This document shows, one piece after another, positions 1 through 8,169 of a stretch of DNA of 64,000 nucleotides; the first letter of the stretch is position 1; each line of letters opens with the position of its first letter. Origin of the DNA: Pseudomonas sp. NCCP-436 (GTDB lineage: Bacteria; Pseudomonadota; Gammaproteobacteria; Pseudomonadales; Pseudomonadaceae); contig NZ_BPLZ01000003.1 of NCBI RefSeq assembly GCF_019656335.1, positions 294,009 through 358,008 of the forward strand, written 5' to 3'. A program made the translations under genes and the position numbers. The notes under the pieces are model-generated. The model was not told the origin of the DNA, searched no databases, and worked only from the letters and a program-made list of their open reading frames with translations.

Positions 1-1
1 T

Positions 2-223
2 TATCAACGCCTCGATCTGGAGCAGGTGGTCAGCGATCCTCCTGATGCGATCCTGTGGGCCGCCCCGGAACATCGTGCATTAGCCAACCAGTTCGCTGAA
101 CATCCGGCGCTGGCCAGGGCCGTGCCTGCCGAGCGCTGGCTGGTTACCGACTACTGGCGCTGGCAATGCCCGGGCCCCTGGACCTGGGAACTGATAGGAC
201 AATTGCACCAATGGCTCGACTGA
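2..223 (+). CDS. Periplasmic cobalamin/iron-siderophore ABC binding protein (BtuF-like), 3' end only
   Basis: This is the C-terminal 73 codons of a reading frame entering from the left edge and ending at TGA 221-223. The motif PGPWTWELI followed by a short terminal helix is typical of the end of class III periplasmic binding proteins (PF01497), which deliver vitamin B12, heme or ferric siderophores to BtuC/FecCD permeases. The stop overlaps the start of the permease gene by 13 bases, which fits one transcript for binding protein, permease and ATPase. The N-terminus and signal peptide lie outside the window, so the ligand cannot be read directly. The adenosyltransferase-like gene at 1921 favours a corrinoid. 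Confidence 0.75.
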   Translation, partial: YQRLDLEQVVSDPPDAILWAAPEHRALANQFAEHPALARAVPAERWLVTDYWRWQCPGPWTWELIGQLHQWLD

Positions 224-1197
224 TCACGCCCCTACTCGGCGCTCTGCTGCTGATCGCGACCCTGCTCTCGCTGAGCCTGGGCTCGGCTACCGTGAATGTT
301 CTCGACGGACTGCTCGACTGGCTGCGCGGCGCGGATACACTCGCCGCCATCGTGATCGGCGATATCCGTCTGCCGCGTACCCTGCTGGCCATTTGCGTCG
401 GAGCAGCTCTCGGGCTTTCCGGAGCTGCCTTGCAGGGGCTATTGCGCAATCCGTTGGCTGACCCTGGCCTTATCGGTGTCAGCCAGGGTGCGGCGCTGGG
501 TGCGGCAGCCGTGTTTTATTTCGGTTTGCTGTCGTTTGCCGGCGAAATGGCCCCAGCCCTGGCCGGGCTGATTGGCGCCAGCATCGCACTGGTTCTGATG
601 CTGGCACTGGCCGGTTCCTCACGCCCTTCTATGGTGATCATGGCCGGGCTCGCCATTTCCACCGTCAGTGGCGCGATGCTGGCGATGGTGCTGAATTTCG
701 CGCCCAATCCCTATGCCATGCAGGAATTGGTGTTCTGGCTGCTGGGCTCGGTGGCCGAGCGCGGCCTGGATCATCTGCGCCTCCTGTTGCCCGCCCTGCT
801 GATCGGCAGCATGCTGATCTTGCGCCAGCGCCCGCTTCTGTACGGCCTCAGCCTGGGAGAACACACCGCACAGAGCCTTGGCCTGAACGTCAAGCGCGGC
901 AGCCGGCTGGTTGTGCTGGGGGCCGCGATGTTGGTGGGCTCAGCGGTCGCCGTGGCAGGAGCCATCGGTTTTGTCGGCCTGATCGTGCCGCACCTCATCC
1001 GTCCACTGGTGCGGCATCGCCCGGATCGGTTACTGGTTCCAGCCATGTTCGCCGGCGCCACGCTGGTGCTCTGTGCCGACCTGCTGGTGCGGCTGTTGCC
1101 GCCGGGACGTGAACTCAAACTGGGGGTGCTGACATCACTGATTGGCGCACCGCTGTTCATCTGGCTGGTGTGGCGGGAGCGGCAGAAATGGAGCTGA
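211..1197 (+). CDS. btuC: BtuC/FecCD-family ABC transporter permease
   Basis: A 328-residue, very hydrophobic protein with about ten predicted membrane segments, the usual size for the BtuC/FhuB/FecCD family. Family motifs include RLPRTLLAICVGAALGLSG near the N-terminus, NPLADPGLIGVSQGA, and GFVGLIVPHLIRPLVRH in the cytoplasmic coupling region that contacts the ATPase. I chose ATG 211 because it begins MARLITPLL directly before the first membrane helix; an in-frame ATG at 166 would overlap the upstream gene far more. The 3' end overlaps the ATPase start at 1188. The permease imports a substrate delivered by the upstream binding protein across the inner membrane. The symbol btuC is inferred from the cobalamin context and is not proven. 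Confidence 0.85.
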   Translation: MARLITPLLGALLLIATLLSLSLGSATVNVLDGLLDWLRGADTLAAIVIGDIRLPRTLLAICVGAALGLSGAALQGLLRNPLADPGLIGVSQGAALGAAAVFYFGLLSFAGEMAPALAGLIGASIALVLMLALAGSSRPSMVIMAGLAISTVSGAMLAMVLNFAPNPYAMQELVFWLLGSVAERGLDHLRLLLPALLIGSMLILRQRPLLYGLSLGEHTAQSLGLNVKRGSRLVVLGAAMLVGSAVAVAGAIGFVGLIVPHLIRPLVRHRPDRLLVPAMFAGATLVLCADLLVRLLPPGRELKLGVLTSLIGAPLFIWLVWRERQKWS

Positions 1198-1916
1198 TTC
1201 GAGCTGTCGGCGTGGGCGTGGAAGAACGCCTGCAAGACGTTGACCTAAACCTGAACGCGGGCGAAGTGATAGGCATCATCGGCCCCAACGGCTCAGGCAA
1301 ATCCACCCTGCTCAACTGCCTGGCTGGTGTCCAGGCTCATCACGGGCAGGTACTTATCGGCGGCCAGCCCGAGAAGCATCTGAACGCCAAAGAACGAGCG
1401 CGACAGGTTGCGCTGTTGCCGCAATCGAGTCAGAGCGCCTGGGCGCTGAACGTGGAAAATATTGTCACCCTGGGCCGGTTGCCCTGGGGCGATGAGGACA
1501 TCGACAAGATTCACCATGCCATGCATCAGGCTGGCATCTGGCAGTGGCGTAAACGGCGTATCGATCAGCTCTCCGGTGGTGAGCAGACCCGCGTCTGGCT
1601 GGCCCGTGTACTGGCCGGAGAACCCCGCGTATTGATTGCCGACGAGCCGGTAGCCAGCCTCGATCTCTATTATCAGCGGCACATTCTGGATCTGCTGCGC
1701 GCGTATGCCAGCGAAGGACGCGGCGTGCTGGTATCCATCCACGATCTGACACTTGCCGCGCGTTATTGCGATCGCCTGTGCCTGATGCACCAGGGCCGCA
1801 TCTACCAGTCCGGCACAACGCAAAAGGTGCTGAAGCCCGAACATCTGGCCAAGGTGTTTAACGTCGAGGTTCACGTGGACTTCAGCGTCACCCCACCCAT
1901 CATCCAGCCGAGGTGA
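1188..1916 (+). CDS. btuD: BtuD/FecE-family ABC transporter ATP-binding protein
   Basis: A 242-residue nucleotide-binding subunit. Walker A is GPNGSGKST, the signature is LSGGEQTRVWLARVLA, Walker B is VLIADEP followed by the D-loop VASLD, and the switch histidine sits in SIHDL. ATG 1188 is preceded by GGGAG at a good distance and overlaps the permease end by 10 bases, so translation is probably coupled. It powers the permease encoded just upstream. With the partial binding protein it forms a complete class II importer. Assignment to vitamin B12 rather than siderophore rests on the next gene. Confidence 0.87.
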   Translation: MELIRAVGVGVEERLQDVDLNLNAGEVIGIIGPNGSGKSTLLNCLAGVQAHHGQVLIGGQPEKHLNAKERARQVALLPQSSQSAWALNVENIVTLGRLPWGDEDIDKIHHAMHQAGIWQWRKRRIDQLSGGEQTRVWLARVLAGEPRVLIADEPVASLDLYYQRHILDLLRAYASEGRGVLVSIHDLTLAARYCDRLCLMHQGRIYQSGTTQKVLKPEHLAKVFNVEVHVDFSVTPPIIQPR

Positions 1917-1920
1917 ATTC

Positions 1921-2481
1921 ATGGCATTGAAAATGAGCAAGAACCTCGACGAGGTCTGCTACCCCTTCATTCTGGAAGCCTCGGTGCTCTGCGATTTCGA
2001 AGTGCTCACCGATGAGCTGTGTGGCCATATCGGTGAGATCATCGAACTAACACCGTTCGATGATCTGCGGGCTGATCTGGAACGGTTGCAACCTTTGGCC
2101 TTTCATGTGAACGGCTCGATTCGCGGCCGACTGGCCGTGGAGGAAACGGATCTGGCCTGGCTGCAGGAACGCCTAGGCCACTACAAACAAGAGGTAAGCG
2201 AACGTCTGAAGGGGTTCGTGTTACCACGGGGAAGCGCACCGGTGCCGCAACTTCACCACGCCCGTTCCTGCGCGAAAAAAGCCATACGCGCAATGGTTCG
2301 GGTGGATCAGGAAGGCCTCGAAGTGCCGGTGATCCTGCCGCGCCTATGCAACATGATGGTGAACTACTTCTTTGTGCTGACGCTGGTAATCAACCAGCGC
2401 CGCGGAATCAACGAGGTGCCTTTCGTCAGCAAGAGTTACGGCTCAAGCCGAGAGACCAGTACCTGTTTGGGGACACGATAG
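1921..2481 (+). CDS. PduO-like (ATP:cob(I)alamin adenosyltransferase family) protein, divergent
   Basis: A 186-residue protein starting 4 bases after the ATPase stop. Two stretches align by eye with PduO-type adenosyltransferases (COG2096). VLPRGSAPVPQLHHARS matches the family FILPGG...LH.AR block, and RLCNMMVNYFFVLTLVIN matches the family NRLSD.LFVLAR..N block. The expected catalytic/ATP block RRAER is replaced by AKKAIR, and the NRLSD aspartate/arginine pair is not kept, so activity is doubtful. Being in one operon with a BtuCD-type importer suggests a cobalamin-handling role, such as adenosylating, binding or channelling imported corrinoid. The last 46 bases overlap the convergent gene on the other strand. 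The C-terminus after residue 165 is unlike the family. Confidence 0.62.
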   Translation: MALKMSKNLDEVCYPFILEASVLCDFEVLTDELCGHIGEIIELTPFDDLRADLERLQPLAFHVNGSIRGRLAVEETDLAWLQERLGHYKQEVSERLKGFVLPRGSAPVPQLHHARSCAKKAIRAMVRVDQEGLEVPVILPRLCNMMVNYFFVLTLVINQRRGINEVPFVSKSYGSSRETSTCLGTR

Positions 2482-2858
2482 AGAGTCAGGGTCATCAGAC
2501 TGCCCGATACCAGCAGAAGGCAGGCCACAGCCTCAAGCCCCGACAACGAACCCAACGCCGCGAACCACGCCGGCAGCGCTGCACAATACATCCCCACAAG
2601 CTGCGCACGTTGCAAGGTGACCCAACGCTCGCGCTCACCGGCTTTGTCCTGCTCCCGCATCGCGAAGAGAGCTCGCTTGTACGAGGAAAACGCCTTGAGG
2701 CTTGGAAACAAGGCGAGCAGGCCAGTAATGAATATCGCGAAGGGCGGCAAACCGAGGTTGAAGTCGATAGCGCCCAGCAGGATCCAGGGCAGGAAGCAAG
2801 CCGCCACCCCAAGCCACCAGAAACGATTCAGCCGCTGCCTTTCCCCGCTACGCGTCAT
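2436..2858 (-). CDS. Hypothetical four-helix inner-membrane protein
   Basis: A 140-residue protein with two hydrophobic hairpins (about residues 13-33 plus 38-55, and 92-107 plus 110-128) separated by a charged, cytoplasm-like stretch rich in R, K and E. I do not recognise a family. Its ATG (2856-2858) overlaps the ribA stop (2855-2857) as ATGA, a typical coupled arrangement that supports it being a real gene. Its 3' end overlaps the convergent PduO-like gene by 46 bases. In P. aeruginosa a small hypothetical membrane protein sits at the same place beside ribA, as far as I recall. Confidence 0.55.
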   Translation of the reverse strand: MTRSGERQRLNRFWWLGVAACFLPWILLGAIDFNLGLPPFAIFITGLLALFPSLKAFSSYKRALFAMREQDKAGERERWVTLQRAQLVGMYCAALPAWFAALGSLSGLEAVACLLLVSGSLMTLTLYRVPKQVLVSRLEP

Positions 2859-3472
2859 GATTCTTTGGCTTCACCCTGATGTATTTCACCCAGCATATGG
2901 CCGAGTTTGCCGGCCTTGGTAGCCAGATAACGTTCATTGTAGGGATTGCGGGCAATCTGCAGCGGCACACGATGATCCACGCAAATACCCATCTCACCCA
3001 ACGCCTTGACCTTGCGCGGGTTGTTGGTCATCAGTTTGAGACTGTGGATGCCCAAGTGCTCAAGCATCGGCAGACAGATGGAGTAGTCCCGCTGATCAGC
3101 CCGGAACCCCAGGCGCTCGTTGGCTTCCACTGTATCGGCACCGCCATCCTGCAGCTTGTAGGCCCGGATCTTGTTCAAGAGGCCAATACCACGGCCTTCC
3201 TGGCGCAGGTACAGCAGCACGCCACGACCTTCTCTGGCAATGGCCTTTAGCGCCGCTTCGAGCTGGGCGCCGCAGTCGCAGCGCAAGCTGAACAAGGCAT
3301 CGCCGGTCAGACATTCGGAATGCAGGCGCCCCAGCACCGGAGCACCATCGGCCACATCGCCAAAAGTCAGGGCAACGTGTTCCTTGCCTGTGGCCTCGTC
3401 GAGAAAACCATGCATGGTGAACACACCGAAGGGTGTGGGCAGTTGGGAGGCGGCGACGAACACGACGGACAC
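2855..3472 (-). CDS. ribA: GTP cyclohydrolase II
   Basis: A 205-residue enzyme catalysing the first committed step of riboflavin synthesis, GTP to 2,5-diamino-6-ribosylamino-pyrimidinone phosphate plus formate and pyrophosphate. The zinc ligands C54, C65 and C67 are present in HSECLTGD and RCDCGAQ at the same positions as in E. coli RibA. QEGRGIGL carries the catalytic region, and LMTNNPRK is the C-terminal family motif. It stands apart from the rib cluster downstream and supplies the GTP cyclohydrolase activity that the RibBA protein at 7078-8157 seems to lack. It is translationally coupled to the small membrane protein behind it. Confidence 0.96.
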   Translation of the reverse strand: MSVVFVAASQLPTPFGVFTMHGFLDEATGKEHVALTFGDVADGAPVLGRLHSECLTGDALFSLRCDCGAQLEAALKAIAREGRGVLLYLRQEGRGIGLLNKIRAYKLQDGGADTVEANERLGFRADQRDYSICLPMLEHLGIHSLKLMTNNPRKVKALGEMGICVDHRVPLQIARNPYNERYLATKAGKLGHMLGEIHQGEAKES

Positions 3473-3592
3473 CGGATACTCCTAGCAGTGAGTACGAAAC
3501 AGGGGCGGTATTGTATCAGCAGCCTCCGGCTGCGGGTCAGTCGGAATTAGCTATTGAGTGAATCAGCCTGACACCACCGACGGGCTTACACC

Positions 3593-4237
3593 TCAAAGTT
3601 TGGACTCAAGCACCAGCATGCCCTGCTCCTCGCGCCAGCGCACGCGACCAAGGAAACTCATGCCCAGCAGCGCCTCGTGCGGAGCGCCCCCCTCAAGCAC
3701 CACGGCTTCGACGCCGAGCACCTCCAGATCGCCGATCTTGACCCGGTCGAGCATCACTTTCCAGCCGCGGCTGATGCCACTGGCAGTGCTCACCTGCAGT
3801 GGCTTGCCGACAACCCGGTAATCGATAGCCAATCGACCGGCATGTACCTCGTTGAGTGCCACCGAAGTGGCGCCGGTATCGACCAGAAACTGCACCGTCT
3901 GGCCATTCACGGAACCGGCCACCCAGTAGTGCCCGCCAATCCCGCGAGCAATGCTCAGGGTCTTCACCTGCGGCTCGGCAAAGCCGGCGCTGTACTCACG
4001 GCTCAAGCCATAACGACGCTCCACACCGTCGACATTCAGCAACGCCCCCTGGCGATCCACACTGATAACCCGAACCCCGCCAGGACCGGTGCCCCCTTCC
4101 TTCACCAGCTTGCGCTGGCCATCGACGCTGAGCACCGCGGCTCCCGGAAACAAACCGACCACCTGAACCTGAGAGGCCGACCAACAATAGCCCGAGACCA
4201 GTAGAACAAGGCCGGCAAGACAATAACGAAGCTGCAT
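3593..4237 (-). CDS. Periplasmic retroviral-type (clan AA) aspartic protease-like protein
   Basis: A 214-residue protein whose first 20 residues form a signal peptide (MQLRYCLAGLVLLVSG, then CWSAS). The active-site motif FLVDTGATSVAL lies about residue 120, and LLGMSFLGRV near the C-terminus is the hydrophobic-hydrophobic-Gly family signature (TIGR02281-like). Such proteins are single-domain and presumably dimerise to form one active site. ATG 4237 is preceded by AGGAGG, which decides the start; the frame stays open 23 codons further upstream. The natural substrate is unknown. It lies alone between ribA and pgpA. Confidence 0.8.
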   Translation of the reverse strand: MQLRYCLAGLVLLVSGYCWSASQVQVVGLFPGAAVLSVDGQRKLVKEGGTGPGGVRVISVDRQGALLNVDGVERRYGLSREYSAGFAEPQVKTLSIARGIGGHYWVAGSVNGQTVQFLVDTGATSVALNEVHAGRLAIDYRVVGKPLQVSTASGISRGWKVMLDRVKIGDLEVLGVEAVVLEGGAPHEALLGMSFLGRVRWREEQGMLVLESKL

Positions 4238-4417
4238 GGGAAACGGCCTCCTGGCACTAACGAAGAAAAACGCCGAAATGACGTCCTTCCTGACTCGAGG
4301 CGACACGCAGCCTTCTGCCCGCGCACCTCAGGGAAACCTGTCGAGGATACCGCGTCGGCGAGACGGGTCGCGGCAGTTGCGCACATTCACCGACATTCCC
4401 CGCAGCAGACAGCCCGC

Positions 4418-4951
4418 TCAACCCAGTAGCGTCAGTCCGTACTGCCCCCAGCCCCAGACCAGTCCCTGCATTGCCAGCCAGGCGAAGACCCCGGCCAGAA
4501 TGTCGTCCAGCATGATGCCGACACCACCGTGCACATGCCGGTCGATCCAGCGAATCGGCCAGGGCTTGAGGATGTCGAACAGGCGGAACATGACAAAGCC
4601 CAGCAGCAACCAGATCCATCCCTCCGGCACCAGCCACAGAGTGATCCACATGCCGACCATCTCGTCCCAGACGATACCTTCATGGTCGTGTACACGCAGG
4701 TCGTCGGCGACCTTGCCGCACAGCCAGAAGCCGAACAGCATGGTCAGCCCGAGCATCAGCCAGTAACCCCAGTCCGGCAGCATCTGCCACAGCGGCACGA
4801 AAGGCAGTGCGACCAGTGAGCCCCAGGTGCCGGGTGCCTTGGGCAGGGTGCCGGAGCCAAAACCGAAGGCAATGAAATGCCAGGGATTGCGCCAGATCGA
4901 AGGCGGCACATACTCGGCGGGAATCTGCTTGGAGTGATCGGTCACGCGCAT
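4418..4951 (-). CDS. pgpA: Phosphatidylglycerophosphatase A
   Basis: A 177-residue inner-membrane enzyme that dephosphorylates phosphatidylglycerol phosphate to phosphatidylglycerol. Recognisable family blocks are GSGTLPKAPGTWGSL near residue 33, IVWDEMVGMWI around residue 93, FDILKPWPI around 124, and GGVGIMLDDILAG around 141, with acidic residues that bind Mg2+. Several membrane helices lie between them. It follows thiL by 9 bases in the nusB-thiL-pgpA order seen across gammaproteobacteria. The 180 bases after it (4238-4417) hold no gene that I can see. Confidence 0.94.
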   Translation of the reverse strand: MRVTDHSKQIPAEYVPPSIWRNPWHFIAFGFGSGTLPKAPGTWGSLVALPFVPLWQMLPDWGYWLMLGLTMLFGFWLCGKVADDLRVHDHEGIVWDEMVGMWITLWLVPEGWIWLLLGFVMFRLFDILKPWPIRWIDRHVHGGVGIMLDDILAGVFAWLAMQGLVWGWGQYGLTLLG

Positions 4952-4960
4952 TGTGTCCTG

Positions 4961-5914
4961 TCAGAAATGTTGGTAGCCGCCACGCGGCGGCTCAACCGAT
5001 TGGCCGGCAGCATCCAGCAGCGTCACACCAGCACCAGCCACCACCCGGCCGATGACCCGCACGTCAGGCCATTCAATCTGCAAGGCCGCCAGGTGCTGCG
5101 GCGGCAGGGTAAAGGCTAGGCGGTAGTCATCGCCGCCCCCCAGCGCGCAAAGCTGTGCCTGTTCCCTGCCGGCGAAGGCAAGCAAGGCTGCAGAAAGCGG
5201 CAACCGCTCCAGCTCGACTTGCAATTCGACCTGTGAAGCACGCGCGATATGCCCGCAGTCAGCCAGCAACCCGTCGGAAATATCCAGGGCAGACGTGGCA
5301 CGGCCGAGCAGCGCCTGCCCCAGGGCCAACTGCGGTTGTGGCGACCAGTAACGCGCCAGCAATGCCTCGCGGATACCATCTTGCGCATCACGCTGCCCCA
5401 GCACCAGCGGTAAAGCGCCGGCGGCATCGCCCAACTCACCACCAACGCAAAGCAGATCACCGGGCCGCGCCCCGTCACGGCGCAGAGCCAGTCCCGCCGA
5501 AACCCGACCGAATACGCTAAGCGTCAGACTGAGCGGGCCGCGCGTGGTGTCGCCTCCGACCAGCGCCAGCGAACAAAGCCCGGCCATCTGCTGCAGGCCA
5601 CGAGCGAATGCCGCCAGCCAGGCATCGTCGGCCACCGGCAGGGTCAGTGCCAGGGTAAAGGCCAGCGGCGCAGCGCCCATCGCTGCCAGGTCACTGGCCG
5701 CGACGGCCAGAGCACGCTGGCCGAGCAAGAAGGCATCGCAGGATTCGGGAAAGTGCACCCCGGCCACCAGCGTGTCGGTCGACACCGCCAGCTGCTCGCC
5801 TGCTACCAGTGCCAGCAACGCACAGTCATCGCCTATGCCGCATACCACGCCGTCGCCGCCCTGTGCACAGGGCGCCGTGGCGAAGTAATGGCGAATCAGC
5901 TCGAACTCACCCAT
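4961..5914 (-). CDS. thiL: Thiamine-monophosphate kinase
   Basis: A 317-residue enzyme that phosphorylates thiamine monophosphate to the cofactor thiamine diphosphate. It shows the AIR-synthase-like fold motifs CGIGDDCAL, STDTLVAGVHF, ASDLAAMGA and GGDTT, which bind Mg2+ and ATP. The start is ATG 5914 (MGEFELIRHYF, the conserved beginning of ThiL); the frame is open 16 codons further upstream without a family match. It is the third gene in ribH-nusB-thiL-pgpA. The C-terminal GGYQHF is the usual ending in pseudomonads. Confidence 0.95.
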   Translation of the reverse strand: MGEFELIRHYFATAPCAQGGDGVVCGIGDDCALLALVAGEQLAVSTDTLVAGVHFPESCDAFLLGQRALAVAASDLAAMGAAPLAFTLALTLPVADDAWLAAFARGLQQMAGLCSLALVGGDTTRGPLSLTLSVFGRVSAGLALRRDGARPGDLLCVGGELGDAAGALPLVLGQRDAQDGIREALLARYWSPQPQLALGQALLGRATSALDISDGLLADCGHIARASQVELQVELERLPLSAALLAFAGREQAQLCALGGGDDYRLAFTLPPQHLAALQIEWPDVRVIGRVVAGAGVTLLDAAGQSVEPPRGGYQHF

Positions 5915-5971
5915 GGACGGGCACTCCCGGCTGCCTTCCGGCCCGGTCTGCAGAAACGCCATGCAAACGGC

Positions 5972-6451
5972 TCAGCGCCGCCTGGCGCCGACCTCGGCCG
6001 AGCGCAGACTGGGCGCCAGCTTGTCGAGGATGCCGTTGACGAACTTGTGTCCGTCGGTTGCGCCGAACACCTTGGCCAGTTCGATGGCCTCGTTGATCAC
6101 TACCTTATACGGCACATCGACACGGTTGCTCAGCTCGTAGGTAGCCAGACGCAGGATCGCCAGCTCCACCGGATCCACCTCTTCCAGGGGGCGGTCGAGC
6201 AGCGGCGCAAAAGCCCCGTCCAGCTCACCCTTCTGCCGCGGTACGCCATGCAGAATCTCGTGGAAGTAGGCGCCATCGACCTTGCTGAAATCGTTGTCGA
6301 CACGAAACTGCGCCTCGATCTCGTTCAGCGACTGCCCGGCAATGTGCCAGGAATACAGTGCCTGCATGGCCAGGGTACGCGCCTCGCGTCGCGCTAGAAC
6401 CTTCCCGCCCGGGGCCTTCTTGGCCGGCTGGCCGTTACCTGAGTTGCTCAC
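5972..6451 (-). CDS. nusB: Transcription antitermination factor NusB
   Basis: A 159-residue all-helical RNA-binding protein which, with NusE (S10, rpsJ in this window), binds boxA RNA in rRNA leaders and promotes antitermination. Family features are [15 protein letters not shown] at the N-terminus and [14 protein letters not shown] plus [10 protein letters not shown] at the C-terminus. The start codon is GTG (6449-6451), overlapping the ribH stop as GTGA. The first 18 residues ([17 protein letters not shown]) are a low-complexity extension ahead of the conserved domain. Confidence 0.95.
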   Translation of the reverse strand: MSNSGNGQPAKKAPGGKVLARREARTLAMQALYSWHIAGQSLNEIEAQFRVDNDFSKVDGAYFHEILHGVPRQKGELDGAFAPLLDRPLEEVDPVELAILRLATYELSNRVDVPYKVVINEAIELAKVFGATDGHKFVNGILDKLAPSLRSAEVGARRR

Positions 6452-6924
6452 TTGGCCTCCAGTTGTGCCAGCAGGCTGACCATTTCCAGAGCCGACAGGG
6501 CCGCCTCGGCACCTTTGTTGCCGGCCTTGGTGCCAGAACGCTCGATGGCCTGTTCGATGGAGTCAACGGTCAGCACGCCAAAGGCGACCGGCACACCGTA
6601 TTCCATGGAGACCTGGGCCAGCCCCTTGGTGCATTCGCCGGCAACGTATTCGAAGTGCGGAGTGCCTCCGCGGATGACGGCGCCAAGGGCGATGATGGCC
6701 GCGTACTCACCCTGCTGAGCTACTTTCTGGGTAACCAGCGGGATCTCGAAAGCACCCGGCGCACGGATGATGGTGATGTCGTTCTCACTCACGCCGTGAC
6801 GCACCAGCGCGTCAACGGCTCCGCTGACCAGGCTCTCGACGACGAAGCTGTTGAAACGGCCTACCACCAGGGCGTATTTGCCCTGCGGGGCGATGAAGGT
6901 ACCTTCGATGGTCTTCAGGGTCAT
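6448..6924 (-). CDS. ribH: 6,7-dimethyl-8-ribityllumazine synthase
   Basis: A 158-residue protein condensing 5-amino-6-ribitylaminouracil with dihydroxybutanone phosphate. Motifs are [36 protein letters not shown] and [10 protein letters not shown], which line the lumazine active site, and [12 protein letters not shown] at the end. ATG 6924 starts MTLKTIEG; an upstream in-frame codon at 6936 is less likely. It overlaps nusB by 4 bases. The 153 bases upstream hold a GC-rich hairpin (6951-6968) of unknown role. Confidence 0.95.
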   Translation of the reverse strand: MTLKTIEGTFIAPQGKYALVVGRFNSFVVESLVSGAVDALVRHGVSENDITIIRAPGAFEIPLVTQKVAQQGEYAAIIALGAVIRGGTPHFEYVAGECTKGLAQVSMEYGVPVAFGVLTVDSIEQAIERSGTKAGNKGAEAALSALEMVSLLAQLEAK

Positions 6925-7077
6925 GACGGGTCTCACATGGGTTAAAGAGCCGGGGCGCCTGCGCCCCGAAAAAATAGGGTTCGTTGATCAACATAGCCTC
7001 TGCCACAGGCAGAAGACCAGCTCCTCCCCTCTACCGCCATGGGAAGAGGGTTGGCAGACGCGCCCTGCAGGTCGCTA

Positions 7078-8157
7078 TCAGTCAGCCGGCAGGTATTCTA
7101 CAACCTCGAGATCGAAGCCGGATATCGCGTTGAACTTCATCGGCGAACTCATCAGGCGCATCTTGCGCACACCGAGATCGCGCAGGATCTGCGAACCGGC
7201 TCCGACTGTGCTGTAGGTGGTCTGGCTGGCAGGCTGCTGGCGGCTGGCCAAAGCCAGCAGCTCCGGCCCGGTCAGCGGGTTGCCAAGCAGCAGCACCACG
7301 CCACTGCCTGCCTTGGCCACCTCGGCCATGGCCGTACGCATACTCCAGCGGCCGGGCTGCTTGACCAGAAACAGGTCGCGCAGCGGATCCATGTTATGTA
7401 CCCGAACCAGAGTCGGCTCATCAGCACTGATAGTGCCGAGGGTCAGGGCCATATGCGCGGTGTTTTCCACGCCGTCACGGTAGGTCACCAGGTTGAACTG
7501 CCCCAGTTCGGTGTCCAGCGGCTGTTCACTGACACGCTCGACGGTTCGCTCGTGAATCAGCCGATAGTGGATCAGGTCGGCGATGGTGCCGATCTTCAGT
7601 CCATGCTCAGCAGCGAATTTCTCCAGCTCCGGGCGACGGGCCATGGTGCCGTCGTCGTTCATGATCTCGCAGATCACCCCGGACGGTTCGAAACCTGCCA
7701 TACGTGCCAGATCGCAGGCTGCTTCGGTGTGCCCGGCACGGGCCAGCACGCCGCCCGGCTGAGCCATCAGCGGGAAGATGTGGCCGGGGCTGACGATATC
7801 CTCGGCCACCGCATCCTTCGCCACTGCGGCCTGCACGGTACGTGCTCGGTCGGCAGCGGAGATGCCGGTGGTGACACCTTCGGCCGCCTCGATGGAGACA
7901 GTGAACTTAGTGCCGAAGCCGGAGCCGTTGCGCGGCGCCATCAGCGGCAGGTTGAGCAGCTCACAGCGCTCACGGGTCATCGGCATGCAGATCAGGCCAC
8001 GGGCGAAGCGGGCCATGAAATTGATATGTTCGGCGGTAATGCATTCTGAGGCGACGATGATGTCGCCTTCGTTTTCGCGATCCTCGTCATCCATGAGAAT
8101 GACCATTTTGCCGGCGCGAATGTCTTCGATCAGTTCTTCAGCGGTATTGAGCGCCAT
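7078..8157 (-). CDS. ribBA: 3,4-dihydroxy-2-butanone 4-phosphate synthase with degenerate GTP cyclohydrolase II-like C-terminal domain
   Basis: A 359-residue fusion-type protein. Residues 1 to about 200 are a full DHBP synthase domain, with the acidic motif DDEDRENEGD near residue 23, TGISAADRARTV, and a GHIFPLMAQPGGVLARAGHT block. It converts ribulose 5-phosphate to dihydroxybutanone phosphate plus formate. Residues 205-359 have the GTP cyclohydrolase II fold outline but lack the zinc Cys triad and the QEGRGIGL motif. VRVHNMDPLRDLF stands where HSECLTGD is expected. The second domain is therefore probably not a cyclohydrolase, which agrees with a separate ribA at 2855. It lies 12 bases after ribE. 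Confidence 0.93.
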   Translation of the reverse strand: MALNTAEELIEDIRAGKMVILMDDEDRENEGDIIVASECITAEHINFMARFARGLICMPMTRERCELLNLPLMAPRNGSGFGTKFTVSIEAAEGVTTGISAADRARTVQAAVAKDAVAEDIVSPGHIFPLMAQPGGVLARAGHTEAACDLARMAGFEPSGVICEIMNDDGTMARRPELEKFAAEHGLKIGTIADLIHYRLIHERTVERVSEQPLDTELGQFNLVTYRDGVENTAHMALTLGTISADEPTLVRVHNMDPLRDLFLVKQPGRWSMRTAMAEVAKAGSGVVLLLGNPLTGPELLALASRQQPASQTTYSTVGAGSQILRDLGVRKMRLMSSPMKFNAISGFDLEVVEYLPAD

Positions 8158-8169
8158 CGGGGCGTCTCC

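Noticed and set aside
6951..6968. GC-rich hairpin CGGGGCGC/GCGCCCCG between ribBA and ribH, beside a run of A
   Set aside because: As a terminator it would need T residues after the stem; on the minus strand the T run comes before the stem and on the plus strand A follows. Possibly a leader structure, but nothing firm.
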